NCBI GenBank assembly: GCA_027488735.1
Contig: JAIYBB010000004.1
Coordinates: 186,001-250,000 of the forward strand
Direction of reading: 5' to 3'
DNA: 64,000 bases
Origin: Comamonadaceae bacterium
GTDB lineage: Bacteria > Pseudomonadota > Gammaproteobacteria > Burkholderiales > Burkholderiaceae_C
The notes beneath the pieces were generated by a model that was not told where the DNA came from, made no database searches, and was given only the letters and a program-made list of their open reading frames with translations. This document shows, piece by piece, positions 15,069 to 24,209 of this stretch. The position numbers and the translations under genes were made by a program. How positions within the stretch are numbered: position 1 is the first letter of the stretch; every line of letters begins with the position of its first letter.

Positions 15069-16425
15069 TGATGTCGCCATACGTGTTACCAATCTCAGCA
15101 AGCGTTACGAGATTTATGCAAACCCACGTGAGCGGTTGAATCAATTCATTTTGCCGCGACTGCAACGTCTGACTGGGCAATCACCCAAGCAATACTTCAG
15201 TGAATTCTGGGCACTCAAAGATGTTTCATTTGAAATTAGAAAAGGTGAAACTGTTGGCATCATCGGGCGCAATGGCAGTGGAAAATCCACCCTACTGCAA
15301 CTGATTTGCGGCACGCTTACCCCCACCAGCGGCAGGATTCAAACCAATGGCCGTATAGCTGCATTGTTGGAGCTTGGCTCTGGTTTCAATCCCGAATTCA
15401 CCGGGCGTGAGAATGTGTATTTAAATGCAGCGGTACTTGGCTTAAGCAAAACAGAAATCGACGAGCGCTTTGAGGACATTGCAGCTTTTGCAGATATCGG
15501 TCAATTCATTGAGCAGCCTGTTAAGACCTATTCAAGTGGAATGTACGTTCGCCTTGCCTTTGCGGTGATTGCGCATGTGGATGCAGATATCTTAGTAGTC
15601 GATGAGGCGCTGTCAGTTGGCGATGCTGTATTTACACAGAAATGTATGAGATTTATCCGCCGCTTTCAGGAAAACGGCTCACTTATCTTTGTCAGTCACG
15701 ATACCGCTTCGGTGCAAAACCTATGTAAGTCCGGTATTTGGCTCAAAAACGGCAAGGTAGAGAAAATTGGTACGGCAAATAGTGTTTCACAAGCATACTT
15801 ACAGTACACACTCCAGGAAATCTATGGAGAAGAATCAAAGTTGATATCGATTACTCATACTGCCATCGGCGATGAAACATTTGCCAAGGAAACAGTCTCT
15901 AATGTTGAGCCTCCTCAAACGATTGATTACGGCGCGATTGCCGCAGTACGCGAGAACATCCATGCGGCCAAGGGTTGGAAAACAGGCAAGGCAGAAATCG
16001 TTTCAGTTGCACTTACGCGGCGAGTACCGGGGGTGGAGCGCGTATTCGAGGGAGGGGAGATCGTACGATTGACAATTCGCGCGAAAGCTCATGAGTCGCT
16101 GCAAAATCCGATTCTGGGCTTCCTAGTGCGCGACCGATTAGGGCAGGATTTGTTTGGTGAAAACACACTGCCATTTACCAACTCTTTGCCAGTATCGATT
16201 GGGCTAGGGGTGACATTCCAAGCTATTTTTGAATTCAGATTGCCAATGCTCCCAAATGGTCAATATGCTGTGATGGCTTCAGTTGCTAATGGTGATATCC
16301 ATGATCATATTCAGCACCATTGGATGCACGATGCATTAATCATCAACGTGTCATCTAGCAAAATAAGGTACGGATTGGTTGGTATTGCGTTTAAACGTGT
16401 ACAGCTCGAAAAAGTTAATGAATAA
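15058..16425 (+). CDS. wzt: ABC polysaccharide exporter, ATP-binding subunit with C-terminal carbohydrate-binding domain
   Basis: A 455-residue ATPase. The N-terminal 240 residues are the nucleotide-binding domain, with Walker A GRNGSGKST near residue 71, signature SSGMYVRLAF and Walker B ILVVDEALSVGD. Residues from about 300 on form a Wzt C-terminal beta-sandwich (EIVSVALTRRV, FEGGEIVRLTIRA, PILGFLVRDRLGQDLF). In E. coli O8/O9a that domain recognises the capped end of the O-polysaccharide. I chose the ATG at 15058 because it gives the conserved start MSSSDVAIRVTNLSKRYEIY; an upstream in-frame ATG lies inside wzm. The carbohydrate-binding domain suggests that the glycan is terminated by a modification before export, and a methyltransferase domain is encoded in the next gene. 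Confidence 0.92.
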   Translation: MSSSDVAIRVTNLSKRYEIYANPRERLNQFILPRLQRLTGQSPKQYFSEFWALKDVSFEIRKGETVGIIGRNGSGKSTLLQLICGTLTPTSGRIQTNGRIAALLELGSGFNPEFTGRENVYLNAAVLGLSKTEIDERFEDIAAFADIGQFIEQPVKTYSSGMYVRLAFAVIAHVDADILVVDEALSVGDAVFTQKCMRFIRRFQENGSLIFVSHDTASVQNLCKSGIWLKNGKVEKIGTANSVSQAYLQYTLQEIYGEESKLISITHTAIGDETFAKETVSNVEPPQTIDYGAIAAVRENIHAAKGWKTGKAEIVSVALTRRVPGVERVFEGGEIVRLTIRAKAHESLQNPILGFLVRDRLGQDLFGENTLPFTNSLPVSIGLGVTFQAIFEFRLPMLPNGQYAVMASVANGDIHDHIQHHWMHDALIINVSSSKIRYGLVGIAFKRVQLEKVNE

Positions 16426-19400
16426 AAAGACACTCTCTCAACTGTACGCTGAGCATATTGGCAAGTCTTCAGACAAATGGTCTTTGTATTTAATTGAATA
16501 CAACCGTTTATTTGATAGTTACCGTGATATGGCTGTTCGGTTGCTTGAGATTGGTGTGCAGAATGGTGGTTCGCTAGAAATATGGTCAAAGTACTTCAAT
16601 AATGCTTCAGCTTTGATTGGTTGCGATGTCAATCCCAAGTGCGGGTATCTCAACTTTGAGAATACGCGTATAGCGGTTGTTATTGGCGACGCAAATGCAC
16701 CAGAGGTTCAGGACCGAGTGTTACAACATTCTTCACAATTTGACTTGATCATTGACGATGGCTCTCATTTGTCAAGTGACATAATAAAATCGTTTGTCCT
16801 ATACTTTCCGAAAATAGCAGATGGTGGTATTTATATTGTCGAAGACTTGCACTGCAGCTATTGGGGAAAATTTGAAGGAGGATTATTTGATCCTTATTCA
16901 TCAATCTCCTTCTTTAAAAGATTAGCTGATGTAATCAATCATGAACACTGGGGAATACCTAAAGCTCGCAATGACATTTTGCTAGGAATATTTACGAAAT
17001 ACGGTTGTTCAGTTAATTCTGAAGTTTTGTCTGAGGTACATTCAATTGAGTTTATCAATTCCATGTGCGTTATTCGAAAAGCGTCTGCTCAATGCAATAG
17101 TATTGGGCGCCGTGTTATTGCAGGTACGTTGGAATTAGTTGTTGCCGGGCATAAGAACCTAGATGTCAATCCATATCAATTAAATCCAGATCATGATCAG
17201 TCCCACAATCAATGGACTACCAGAGACACGCCACCCGATGAGGCGATTCAAATTACGGAATGGTCGCTAGATAACGCCCAAAAGCAGATAAACAACCTTA
17301 ATCAAACCTTAGTAGAGCTTGAAGTTAACTCACAAAAAGCTATTTGCAGCCTTAGTCAAAGCATAAGTGCGCTTGAGGTGCAAAATGCGCAACTTTACCT
17401 TGCCGTAAAAGCCTATCAAGACTCAACGAGTTGGAGAATTACTAATCCGTTACGTATTATTGGAAAAAAAAGCAAAAAAATTAGGAAAAATTTAATTGCT
17501 TCACGAATTTTTATTCTAAATTTTAAAAAAATAGTAAATAAAATTCTGGGTATGCGTTTAGAAAATATTGAAAATTATCTTTTATTGCTCCAATCCCAAG
17601 AATATGTAGCTCAATTATCGAGAGAACGTGGATTATCTCTTGAATTCATGAAGTTTTTAATAAAATTTGGAGTTCTATTTTTCAAAGTAAAGAAATGGTG
17701 GATTTCAAATTATATAATTTCTTTTTTTCAAAGTAAAACTGCACAAGAGAGAAAACTTGCACTAAGTCATTTACGTGTTCATATTGACAAACCAAATAGT
17801 TTCTTTGAGATTATTGGTGATTCTTTTATGGTTTCAGGATGGTCTGTCGATCTTAATTTAAAGACGGCTGCAGAGATTAGACTTCGAATTGGACAATTTG
17901 AACAACAACTTTATGCGACACCAAGAGAAGATGTCCAAAACGTTTTTGCCAACTTATGCGCTCTTCCTCTTGACCTAGGTTTTATTGCTTCACCATCGCT
18001 TTCAATTGGTTTCCACAAAATGTGGTTAGAGGTGAAAGGATTAGATCAAACATGGATTCCTGTTCATCAGGCTTTATTATTACGCAGGCCACAATTTACG
18101 TTTAAAGAATTAAAACAGGGGATTTCATACACTGCGTGGACCAATATTGAACATAAACAATTGAATGCTGAACTAAATGAAATTGAACGGCATATTTGCG
18201 TGATGATTCACAAGCCAGTATTTACTGTAATTATCGACATAAGGCAATATCCGACTGGTTGGGAAAAAACTTTAATGGCAGTTCGAAATCAAATATATTC
18301 TTACTTTGAGGTGTATTTTCTCGTAAATTCAATCGCTGATATGCCCTCGTTTATAGCTCAAGATATAAAGCCTCTTTTAGATATGACACTGAACGAAGTG
18401 ACAGGTGATTTCATCGTCTTCATTAATAGTAATCAACATCTTTCGCGTAATGCAATATATGAATTTGCAAATGCTGTCAATCAATATCCTGATATTGATT
18501 TGGTCTATGGAGATGAAGATTTTTTAAGTGAATTTGGAGTGCGTTGCAATCCTTTCCATAAACCTGATTGGAGTCCTGATTATTTAGAGACTTTTAATTA
18601 CATTGGGTTTCCTACTTGTTTTCGAACTTCAATTGCAAGGGGTAACTTTGATAATACACACCTATATGATTTTGTCCTTCGTTTTACAGAATGCACCACT
18701 AAAATATTCCATATTCCAAAAATTCTTGGACATACACAACAGACTGAAAGTCGTGATGTAGCATTAAAGAATGCTGCGGAAATGGATATTTTTGCTCTTC
18801 AAGGGCGGATCCACCGTACTGGGCGCCAAGGAGTTGTTCGTGAGCATGAATTCCACCCTGGTTGTTATGACATTGAATTGTCACTAAAGTTTCAGCCACT
18901 CATTTCAATAATCATTCCTACAGCAGGTAAAATAGTAAATCTAGGGGAGCGCCGGATAGACCTTATTATTAATGTGATAGAGCAAATTAGAAGTCGGTCT
19001 ACCTATAAAAAATTTGAGATCATCGTCGTCGATAATGGGGATCTGTCTGTGATCCAAGAGCAATCGATCACTGACCAAGGTTGCAAGAGAATTACTTTTA
19101 CCGAGCCCATATTCAATATATCAAAGAAACTCAATCTCGGGGCATCAATCGCCGACGGCGAATATCTGTTGCTTATGAACGATGATATTGAAGTAATTAC
19201 GCCAAATTGGTTAGAGCGAATGCTTGAGCATTTCGAAAAACCGAATGTTGGTGTCGTCGGCGCAAAACTTCTTTATACAGATAATTGTATACAGCATGTA
19301 GGAGTCGTTCATAACAATGGAAATCCAGATCATGTAAGACGCCTCTATTCGAAAAATGACTCAGGCTATTTTTTCAGCACTTGCGGAGTACGAAATTTCA

Positions 19401-19726
19401 TGGCGGTTACAGGTGCCGCAATGATGACATTGAAGAATATTTATAATTCAGTAGGTGGATATAGCGAAGAACTTGCTGTAAGTTACAACGACATAGACTA
19501 CTGCCTCAAAGTACGGGAGGTTGGACTTTTTATCGTATATGCACCAAGGGTTGTGCTCATTCATATGGAGTCCCAGTCACGCATTGCTTCTGCCAACATG
19601 GGTGAAGTTGCCTGGTACCACAATCGTTGGGCTGTACACACTTCCGTAGATCCGTACTATAACGAGCTATTTCTCACAGTCGCATCACCGACATTTATTC
19701 CATTTATAAATCTGCGTAAGATATAA
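16418..19726 (+). CDS. Multidomain methyltransferase / coiled-coil / glycosyltransferase family 2 protein
   Basis: A 1102-residue protein starting at the ATG that overlaps the wzt stop. Residues 1-220 are a class I SAM methyltransferase of the CmcI/Methyltransf_24 type (RLLEIGVQNGGS, FDLIIDDGSH near 110, IYIVEDLHCSYW). Residues 283-345 are a coiled coil ending in STSWRITNPLR, a motif common next to glycosyltransferase domains. Residues 460-800 contain a beta-rich segment and a degenerate first GT2-like domain (VYGDEDF near 696). Residues 824-1100 are a complete GT2 domain with ISIIIPT, LLMNDDIE near 919 and SYNDIDYCLK. It could polymerise the chain and cap it by methylation, in the manner of WbdA/WbdD, but the methyltransferase is of another family. 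The gene is very AT-rich, especially 17450-17760. Confidence 0.8.
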   Translation: MNKKTLSQLYAEHIGKSSDKWSLYLIEYNRLFDSYRDMAVRLLEIGVQNGGSLEIWSKYFNNASALIGCDVNPKCGYLNFENTRIAVVIGDANAPEVQDRVLQHSSQFDLIIDDGSHLSSDIIKSFVLYFPKIADGGIYIVEDLHCSYWGKFEGGLFDPYSSISFFKRLADVINHEHWGIPKARNDILLGIFTKYGCSVNSEVLSEVHSIEFINSMCVIRKASAQCNSIGRRVIAGTLELVVAGHKNLDVNPYQLNPDHDQSHNQWTTRDTPPDEAIQITEWSLDNAQKQINNLNQTLVELEVNSQKAICSLSQSISALEVQNAQLYLAVKAYQDSTSWRITNPLRIIGKKSKKIRKNLIASRIFILNFKKIVNKILGMRLENIENYLLLLQSQEYVAQLSRERGLSLEFMKFLIKFGVLFFKVKKWWISNYIISFFQSKTAQERKLALSHLRVHIDKPNSFFEIIGDSFMVSGWSVDLNLKTAAEIRLRIGQFEQQLYATPREDVQNVFANLCALPLDLGFIASPSLSIGFHKMWLEVKGLDQTWIPVHQALLLRRPQFTFKELKQGISYTAWTNIEHKQLNAELNEIERHICVMIHKPVFTVIIDIRQYPTGWEKTLMAVRNQIYSYFEVYFLVNSIADMPSFIAQDIKPLLDMTLNEVTGDFIVFINSNQHLSRNAIYEFANAVNQYPDIDLVYGDEDFLSEFGVRCNPFHKPDWSPDYLETFNYIGFPTCFRTSIARGNFDNTHLYDFVLRFTECTTKIFHIPKILGHTQQTESRDVALKNAAEMDIFALQGRIHRTGRQGVVREHEFHPGCYDIELSLKFQPLISIIIPTAGKIVNLGERRIDLIINVIEQIRSRSTYKKFEIIVVDNGDLSVIQEQSITDQGCKRITFTEPIFNISKKLNLGASIADGEYLLLMNDDIEVITPNWLERMLEHFEKPNVGVVGAKLLYTDNCIQHVGVVHNNGNPDHVRRLYSKNDSGYFFSTCGVRNFMAVTGAAMMTLKNIYNSVGGYSEELAVSYNDIDYCLKVREVGLFIVYAPRVVLIHMESQSRIASANMGEVAWYHNRWAVHTSVDPYYNELFLTVASPTFIPFINLRKI

Positions 19727-19731
19727 ATATT

Positions 19732-20550
19732 ATGGCATCTTTGGCCAGATCAAATAAATCAATCGCAGTCGCATATCTTGCTCGAGGGGCAGACAAAAAT
19801 TGGCTCGCATCGTTTGAGCGATTTCTAGGTTCCTATATTTCTAATCATCCTGGAATTGTTCATTCTTTATACGTGATATTCAAAGGATTTGAGCATGATG
19901 CAGATCTCAAAAAGGCTAGATCACTTTTTAGTAACGTTCCCCACAATCCAATATTCTTAGGAGATCAAAGCTTTGATATTGGCGCCTATATTGAATGGGC
20001 TAATATGATTGAAGAAGATTTAATTTGTGTATTAAATACTGCAAGTGAAATACTTTCACTAGACTGGCTTCGCAAGCTTTATATCAATTTAGCATTACCC
20101 AATGTGGGATTGGTCGGCGCCACTGGTTCCTATGAAAGTATTAATCAATTTAATAACTCATTTCCCTTGTTTCCAAATTTACATATACGTTCAACAGGTT
20201 TTATGATTGATCGAAAGTTTTTTTTGAAAATCACCGATGGGCTTAAAATAATTGCAAAAGTAGACGCATTTCATTTTGAAAGCGGACCAAAAAGTCTAAC
20301 ACGTCAGGTTTTATCTTCAGGCAAAGAAGTTTTGTTAGTAGGGCGAAATGGACGCTCATATTCGCCCAATTTTTGGGCTTCAAGTAATACTTTCCGGCAG
20401 GGGACGCAGAATAATTTACTTATTGCTGATAACCAGACGCGAAATTTTTCTGAACTCCCTTGGATTGCTAAAAGAGAGTTTGTTAATAGAACTTGGGGAG
20501 AATTTATCAAGGGTAGTCAAATGTTAAAACTTGAAAAAATATCTTCTTAA
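19732..20550 (+). CDS. Hypothetical polysaccharide-cluster protein, possibly GT-A-like
   Basis: A 272-residue soluble protein that I do not assign to a named family. Visible elements are AVAYLARGADKNWLASFERFL at the start, FDIGAYIEWA near residue 85, ICVLNTASEI near 100 and VGLVGATGSYES near 125. The order (an early strand, an acidic/aromatic motif, a variable middle and an H-F-E-S-G segment near 185) resembles GT-A glycosyltransferases of LPS clusters, but there is no clear DxD. It starts five bases after the fusion glycosyltransferase gene and precedes rfbF, so it belongs to the operon. A sugar transferase role is inference from context. Confidence 0.55.
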   Translation: MASLARSNKSIAVAYLARGADKNWLASFERFLGSYISNHPGIVHSLYVIFKGFEHDADLKKARSLFSNVPHNPIFLGDQSFDIGAYIEWANMIEEDLICVLNTASEILSLDWLRKLYINLALPNVGLVGATGSYESINQFNNSFPLFPNLHIRSTGFMIDRKFFLKITDGLKIIAKVDAFHFESGPKSLTRQVLSSGKEVLLVGRNGRSYSPNFWASSNTFRQGTQNNLLIADNQTRNFSELPWIAKREFVNRTWGEFIKGSQMLKLEKISS

Positions 20551-20585
20551 TTATCTATAGTTTAATTTATTAAAGTAAATTTATT

Positions 20586-21353
20586 ATGAAAACAGTAATT
20601 TTGGCTGGCGGTTTAGGTACGCGTATTAGTGAAGAATCACACCTAAGGCCTAAACCAATGATTGAAATTGGAGGTGTGCCGATTCTTCTGCACATCATTA
20701 AAATGTATTCTTATTATGGAATTAATGATTTTATTATTTGTCTAGGATATAAAGGCTACCTAATAAAAGAATATTTCTCTAACTACTTTTTGCACAAATC
20801 AGATGTAACGTTCTGCTTGCGAGAAAACAAAATGGAGATTCATCAAAAATATGCTGAGCCGTGGAATATTACCTTAGTGGATACTGGTGAAAATACGATG
20901 ACTGGCGGTCGACTTAGGCGAATTGCATCTTACATTGGAAACGAAACTTTCTGTTTTACGTACGGAGATGGTGTTTCTGATATAGATATACATAGCTTAA
21001 TCAGTTACCATAAATCATCTGGTCGTAAGGCCACTGTCACAGCGATTCAACCACCTGGCCGGTTCGGTGCGCTTCATATTGAAAACGGCGCAGTGCATCA
21101 CTTTCAGGAAAAGCCTGCAGGAGATGGCGCTTGGATCAATGGTGGATTTTTTGTGCTTGAGCCAAGTGTTCTCGACTTTATTCATGGAGACGACACGGTT
21201 TGGGAACAGCAGCCATTACAAAACTTAGCCGCGATTGGTCAACTCTCAGCTTATCAACATGACGGCTTTTGGCAGGCGATGGATACTTTACGCGATAAAA
21301 ACCATTTGGAAGATCTGTGGTCGTCGGGTAATGCTCCTTGGAAAACATGGTGA
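20586..21353 (+). CDS. rfbF: Glucose-1-phosphate cytidylyltransferase
   Basis: A 255-residue nucleotidyltransferase that makes CDP-glucose from CTP and glucose 1-phosphate, the entry step for CDP-6-deoxy sugars. The signature [13 protein letters not shown], the [10 protein letters not shown] element, and [15 protein letters not shown] are those of RfbF/Ddh[13 protein letters not shown] near residue 125 carries the metal-binding aspartates, and [15 protein letters not shown] follows. Length is normal for the family. It is directly followed by rfbG with a one-base stop/start overlap (TGATG). Confidence 0.93.
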   Translation: MKTVILAGGLGTRISEESHLRPKPMIEIGGVPILLHIIKMYSYYGINDFIICLGYKGYLIKEYFSNYFLHKSDVTFCLRENKMEIHQKYAEPWNITLVDTGENTMTGGRLRRIASYIGNETFCFTYGDGVSDIDIHSLISYHKSSGRKATVTAIQPPGRFGALHIENGAVHHFQEKPAGDGAWINGGFFVLEPSVLDFIHGDDTVWEQQPLQNLAAIGQLSAYQHDGFWQAMDTLRDKNHLEDLWSSGNAPWKTW

Positions 21354-22438
21354 TGATGTTCGGCGATGTCTATAAAAACCGACGTGTATTGGTCACCGGT
21401 CATACCGGATTCAAGGGAAGTTGGTTGATACTTTGGTTAGAAATGCTTGGCGCCAAGGTGACGGGTTTTTCACTACCACCGGAGACTTCTCCTAATCATT
21501 GGGACTTGCTTGCTCTTGGTATCGACTCATTTAACGTGGATATACGAGATGATCATTTGTTGAGACAGAAGATGGTTGAAGTTAATCCAGAGATAGTTTT
21601 TCATTTGGCGGCACAACCTTTGGTCCGCCGTTCCTATCGCCGTCCATTGGAAACCTGGTCCACGAACGTGATGGGTACCGCCCACGTGCTTGATGCATGT
21701 CGGGTGATTGAAAAATTGGTTGCGGTGGTCGTTGTTACCACTGATAAGTGTTATGAGAACAAGGAATGGGTTTGGGGATATCGAGAAAGTGATCCTTTAG
21801 GTGGCCATGATCCATACAGTGCTTCTAAGGGGGGCAGTGAACTTGTCGCGGCTAGTTATCGCAGTTCTTTTTTCAATACACCCGAAAGCCCCTTATTGGC
21901 AACAGCACGGGCCGGGAATGTGATTGGTGGCGGGGATTGGTCTGAGGATCGACTAATTCCGGACTTGGTTCGTTGTGTAGAGGCTGGAAAGACACTAGCA
22001 ATTCGTTCTCCAAATGCAACCCGGCCTTGGCAGCATGTGTTGGAGTGCTTATCCGGCTACCTGATGCTTGGTCAGCAATTAATCGAAGGAAACAAAACCT
22101 GTGCAGCTGCTTGGAACTTCGGCCCGGATGCAGAGGGTAACCGTCAAGTACAACAAGTGCTGGCTGCGCTGAGGGCAGACTGGCCGACCATGGCATGGAG
22201 CTGTAGCGATGCTCCTCAACTACATGAAGCTCAATTATTACATCTGGACAGCTCTAAAGCACGAGAGAAATTGTTATGGCGCCCAGTGTGGACTTTAAAT
22301 GAAGGGGTTGCAGCGACGGCCGAATGGTATCGAGCATGGTTGGATATGGGCAAGATTATAAGTCGCGACCAACTGCAAAATTACATCAAAGTAGCACAAG
22401 TTCGTGGACTTTCATGGGCGTCAAATGTAACTTCATGA
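21353..22438 (+). CDS. rfbG: CDP-glucose 4,6-dehydratase
   Basis: A 361-residue NAD-dependent short-chain dehydrogenase-type enzyme converting CDP-glucose to CDP-4-keto-6-deoxyglucose. It has GHTGFKGSW as the glycine-rich nucleotide motif, VVVTTDKCYENKEW, the catalytic Y-x-x-x-K in PYSASKGGSE, and ARAGNVIGGGDWSEDRLIPD, all hallmarks of RfbG/DdhB. Several in-frame starts cluster here (TTG 21338, ATG 21347, 21353, 21356). The ATG at 21353 is chosen because a GGAA lies nine bases upstream and the length then fits the family. Confidence 0.92.
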   Translation: MMFGDVYKNRRVLVTGHTGFKGSWLILWLEMLGAKVTGFSLPPETSPNHWDLLALGIDSFNVDIRDDHLLRQKMVEVNPEIVFHLAAQPLVRRSYRRPLETWSTNVMGTAHVLDACRVIEKLVAVVVVTTDKCYENKEWVWGYRESDPLGGHDPYSASKGGSELVAASYRSSFFNTPESPLLATARAGNVIGGGDWSEDRLIPDLVRCVEAGKTLAIRSPNATRPWQHVLECLSGYLMLGQQLIEGNKTCAAAWNFGPDAEGNRQVQQVLAALRADWPTMAWSCSDAPQLHEAQLLHLDSSKAREKLLWRPVWTLNEGVAATAEWYRAWLDMGKIISRDQLQNYIKVAQVRGLSWASNVTS

Positions 22439-22986
22439 ATGTATTTCAAACTTGTATTCTCGGCGTCGTAGTTATCGAAAGCACAGTTTTTCAGGATACG
22501 CGTGGCGCTTTCTCTAGACTGTTTTGTTCGCGGGATTTACTAAAAATCATCGGGTCGAGGACCATTGTTCAAATAAATCATTCTCATACTCGCAACATTG
22601 GCGCAGTAAGGGGGTTTCACTATCAGATTCCACCCTATGCAGAAATGAAGATAGTCCGCTGCCTTAGAGGGCGTGTTTTTGACGTGGTGGTTGATTTGCG
22701 TCAAGGCTCCCCGACTTTTCTGCAATGGACTGCCATTGAGCTATCACCAGAAAACAACCGAGCATTTGTCATACCCGAAGGGTGCGCGCACGGTTTCCAA
22801 GTATTGGAAGAAGACAGCCAACTGCTCTATTTACACACCGCGTTCTACACGCCGGCCGCAGAGGGCGTTGTCCGTTTTAATGACCCAAAAATCGGTATTG
22901 AGTGGCCACTGGACCCCAGTGACCTATCAGCAAGAGATCTGAATCAGCCATATCTAAAAGAAGAATTTAAAGGATTAGTTTTATGA
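22435..22986 (+). CDS. RmlC-like sugar 3,5-epimerase
   Basis: A 183-residue cupin of the dTDP-4-dehydrorhamnose 3,5-epimerase family. The catalytic histidine is in VRGFHYQ, the substrate-binding EMKIVRC follows, and the tyrosine/aspartate half of the site is seen in FYTPAAEG and NDPKIGIEWP. The start overlaps the rfbG stop as ATGA; upstream ATGs lie inside rfbG. Since the neighbours make CDP-4-keto-6-deoxyglucose and no rmlA/rmlB is present here, the likely substrate is the CDP sugar. It would act at C3, C5 or both, and which cannot be decided from sequence. Confidence 0.85.
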   Translation: MNVFQTCILGVVVIESTVFQDTRGAFSRLFCSRDLLKIIGSRTIVQINHSHTRNIGAVRGFHYQIPPYAEMKIVRCLRGRVFDVVVDLRQGSPTFLQWTAIELSPENNRAFVIPEGCAHGFQVLEEDSQLLYLHTAFYTPAAEGVVRFNDPKIGIEWPLDPSDLSARDLNQPYLKEEFKGLVL

Positions 22987-24209
22987 AATGCCGCCATTGT
23001 CACACCGAGTTGGAGCATGTTTTTCTTGACCTTGGTTATGCCCCTCCTTCGAATGCATATTTGCGTTCAGAAGAATTACAGAAACCCGAAACAACTTACC
23101 CTTTAAAGTTATATGTGTGCGAGGAATGTTGGCTAGTACAAACTGATGATTACACCGAAGCATCTGAATTGTTTTCTAGTGACTACGCTTATTTCTCATC
23201 TACGTCGCAGAACTGGTTACAGCATGCCGCCAAATATACAGAATCAATTACAAAACGCTTAGGGCTATCCAAAAATAGTTTTGTCATTGAAGTAGCTTCA
23301 AATGATGGATATCTGCTTAAAAATTTTGTGGCTAATGGTGTTTCTTGCTTGGGAATAGAACCAACGGACAGTACCGCAGATGCGGCCGAAAAAATTGGCG
23401 TGCCAGTTTTACGTGAATTTTTTGGTATGACGACGGCTATGGTTTTGGCTGAAGATGGGAAACTTGCTGACTTGATTTGCGGAAACAATGTTTATGCTCA
23501 TGTTCCTGATATCGATGACTTCACACAAGGCCTGCGTATCGTATTAAAAGAGGGCGGTACGATAAATTTAGAGTTTCCTCATTTGCTGCGTTTAATTGAG
23601 CATAATCAATTTGATACGGTTTATCACGAGCACTTCTCCTACCTCTCACTGACTGCTGTTTTACGAATTTTTACTAAAGCAGGATTACGAGTGTTTGACA
23701 TAGAAGAGTTACCTACTCATGGCGGAAGTCTTCGCATTTACGGGTGCAATGACAATGATCTACGCCCAACGGCTCCTGCTGTCATGGCCTTACTTCAAAG
23801 AGAAGAAGCCTTCGGATTGAAAAATCTCAGCACATACCAAGGATTTCAAGAGGCTGCAAATAAAGTTAAGAACGACTTTCTTGCTTTTCTTATTGAGCAA
23901 AAGAGGGCGGGCAAGTCAGTAGCTGCATATGGTGCTGCAGCTAAAGGAAATACATTGATGAATTACGCAGGTATAAAGCATGATTTGATCGATTTTGTTT
24001 GTGACGCAGCCGCTTCAAAACAAGGTAAGTTCATGCCTGGAAGCCACATCCCAATTCTTCCGCCTGCAGAGCTTGCCAAACATAAGCCTGACTGGGTGGT
24101 TATCCTGCCATGGAATATTGCTGACGAGGTCGTCCAGCAACAGCAACAAGTGCTTTCATGGGGAGGGAAGTTTGTCATTGCTGTGCCTGAACTAAAGGTT
24201 CTTGCATGA
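22983..24209 (+). CDS. Sugar C-methyltransferase (zinc-binding, TylCIII/NovU type)
   Basis: A 408-residue SAM-dependent C-methyltransferase. The N-terminal zinc site is C3, C6, C46 and C49 (MKCRHC, YVCEEC). The SAM-binding core shows VIEVASNDGYLLKNF and ICGNNVYAHVPDI. The proposed catalytic region is VYHEHFSYLS with the following THGGSLRIYG. A C-terminal domain (AAYGAAAKGNTLMNYAG, ILPWNIADEV) completes the three-part architecture of deoxysugar C-3 methyltransferases such as TylCIII and TcaB9. A Shine-Dalgarno AAAGGA lies about ten bases upstream; the start overlaps the epimerase stop. It should add a methyl branch, probably at C3, to the 4-keto-6-deoxy sugar. Confidence 0.88.
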   Translation: MKCRHCHTELEHVFLDLGYAPPSNAYLRSEELQKPETTYPLKLYVCEECWLVQTDDYTEASELFSSDYAYFSSTSQNWLQHAAKYTESITKRLGLSKNSFVIEVASNDGYLLKNFVANGVSCLGIEPTDSTADAAEKIGVPVLREFFGMTTAMVLAEDGKLADLICGNNVYAHVPDIDDFTQGLRIVLKEGGTINLEFPHLLRLIEHNQFDTVYHEHFSYLSLTAVLRIFTKAGLRVFDIEELPTHGGSLRIYGCNDNDLRPTAPAVMALLQREEAFGLKNLSTYQGFQEAANKVKNDFLAFLIEQKRAGKSVAAYGAAAKGNTLMNYAGIKHDLIDFVCDAAASKQGKFMPGSHIPILPPAELAKHKPDWVVILPWNIADEVVQQQQQVLSWGGKFVIAVPELKVLA

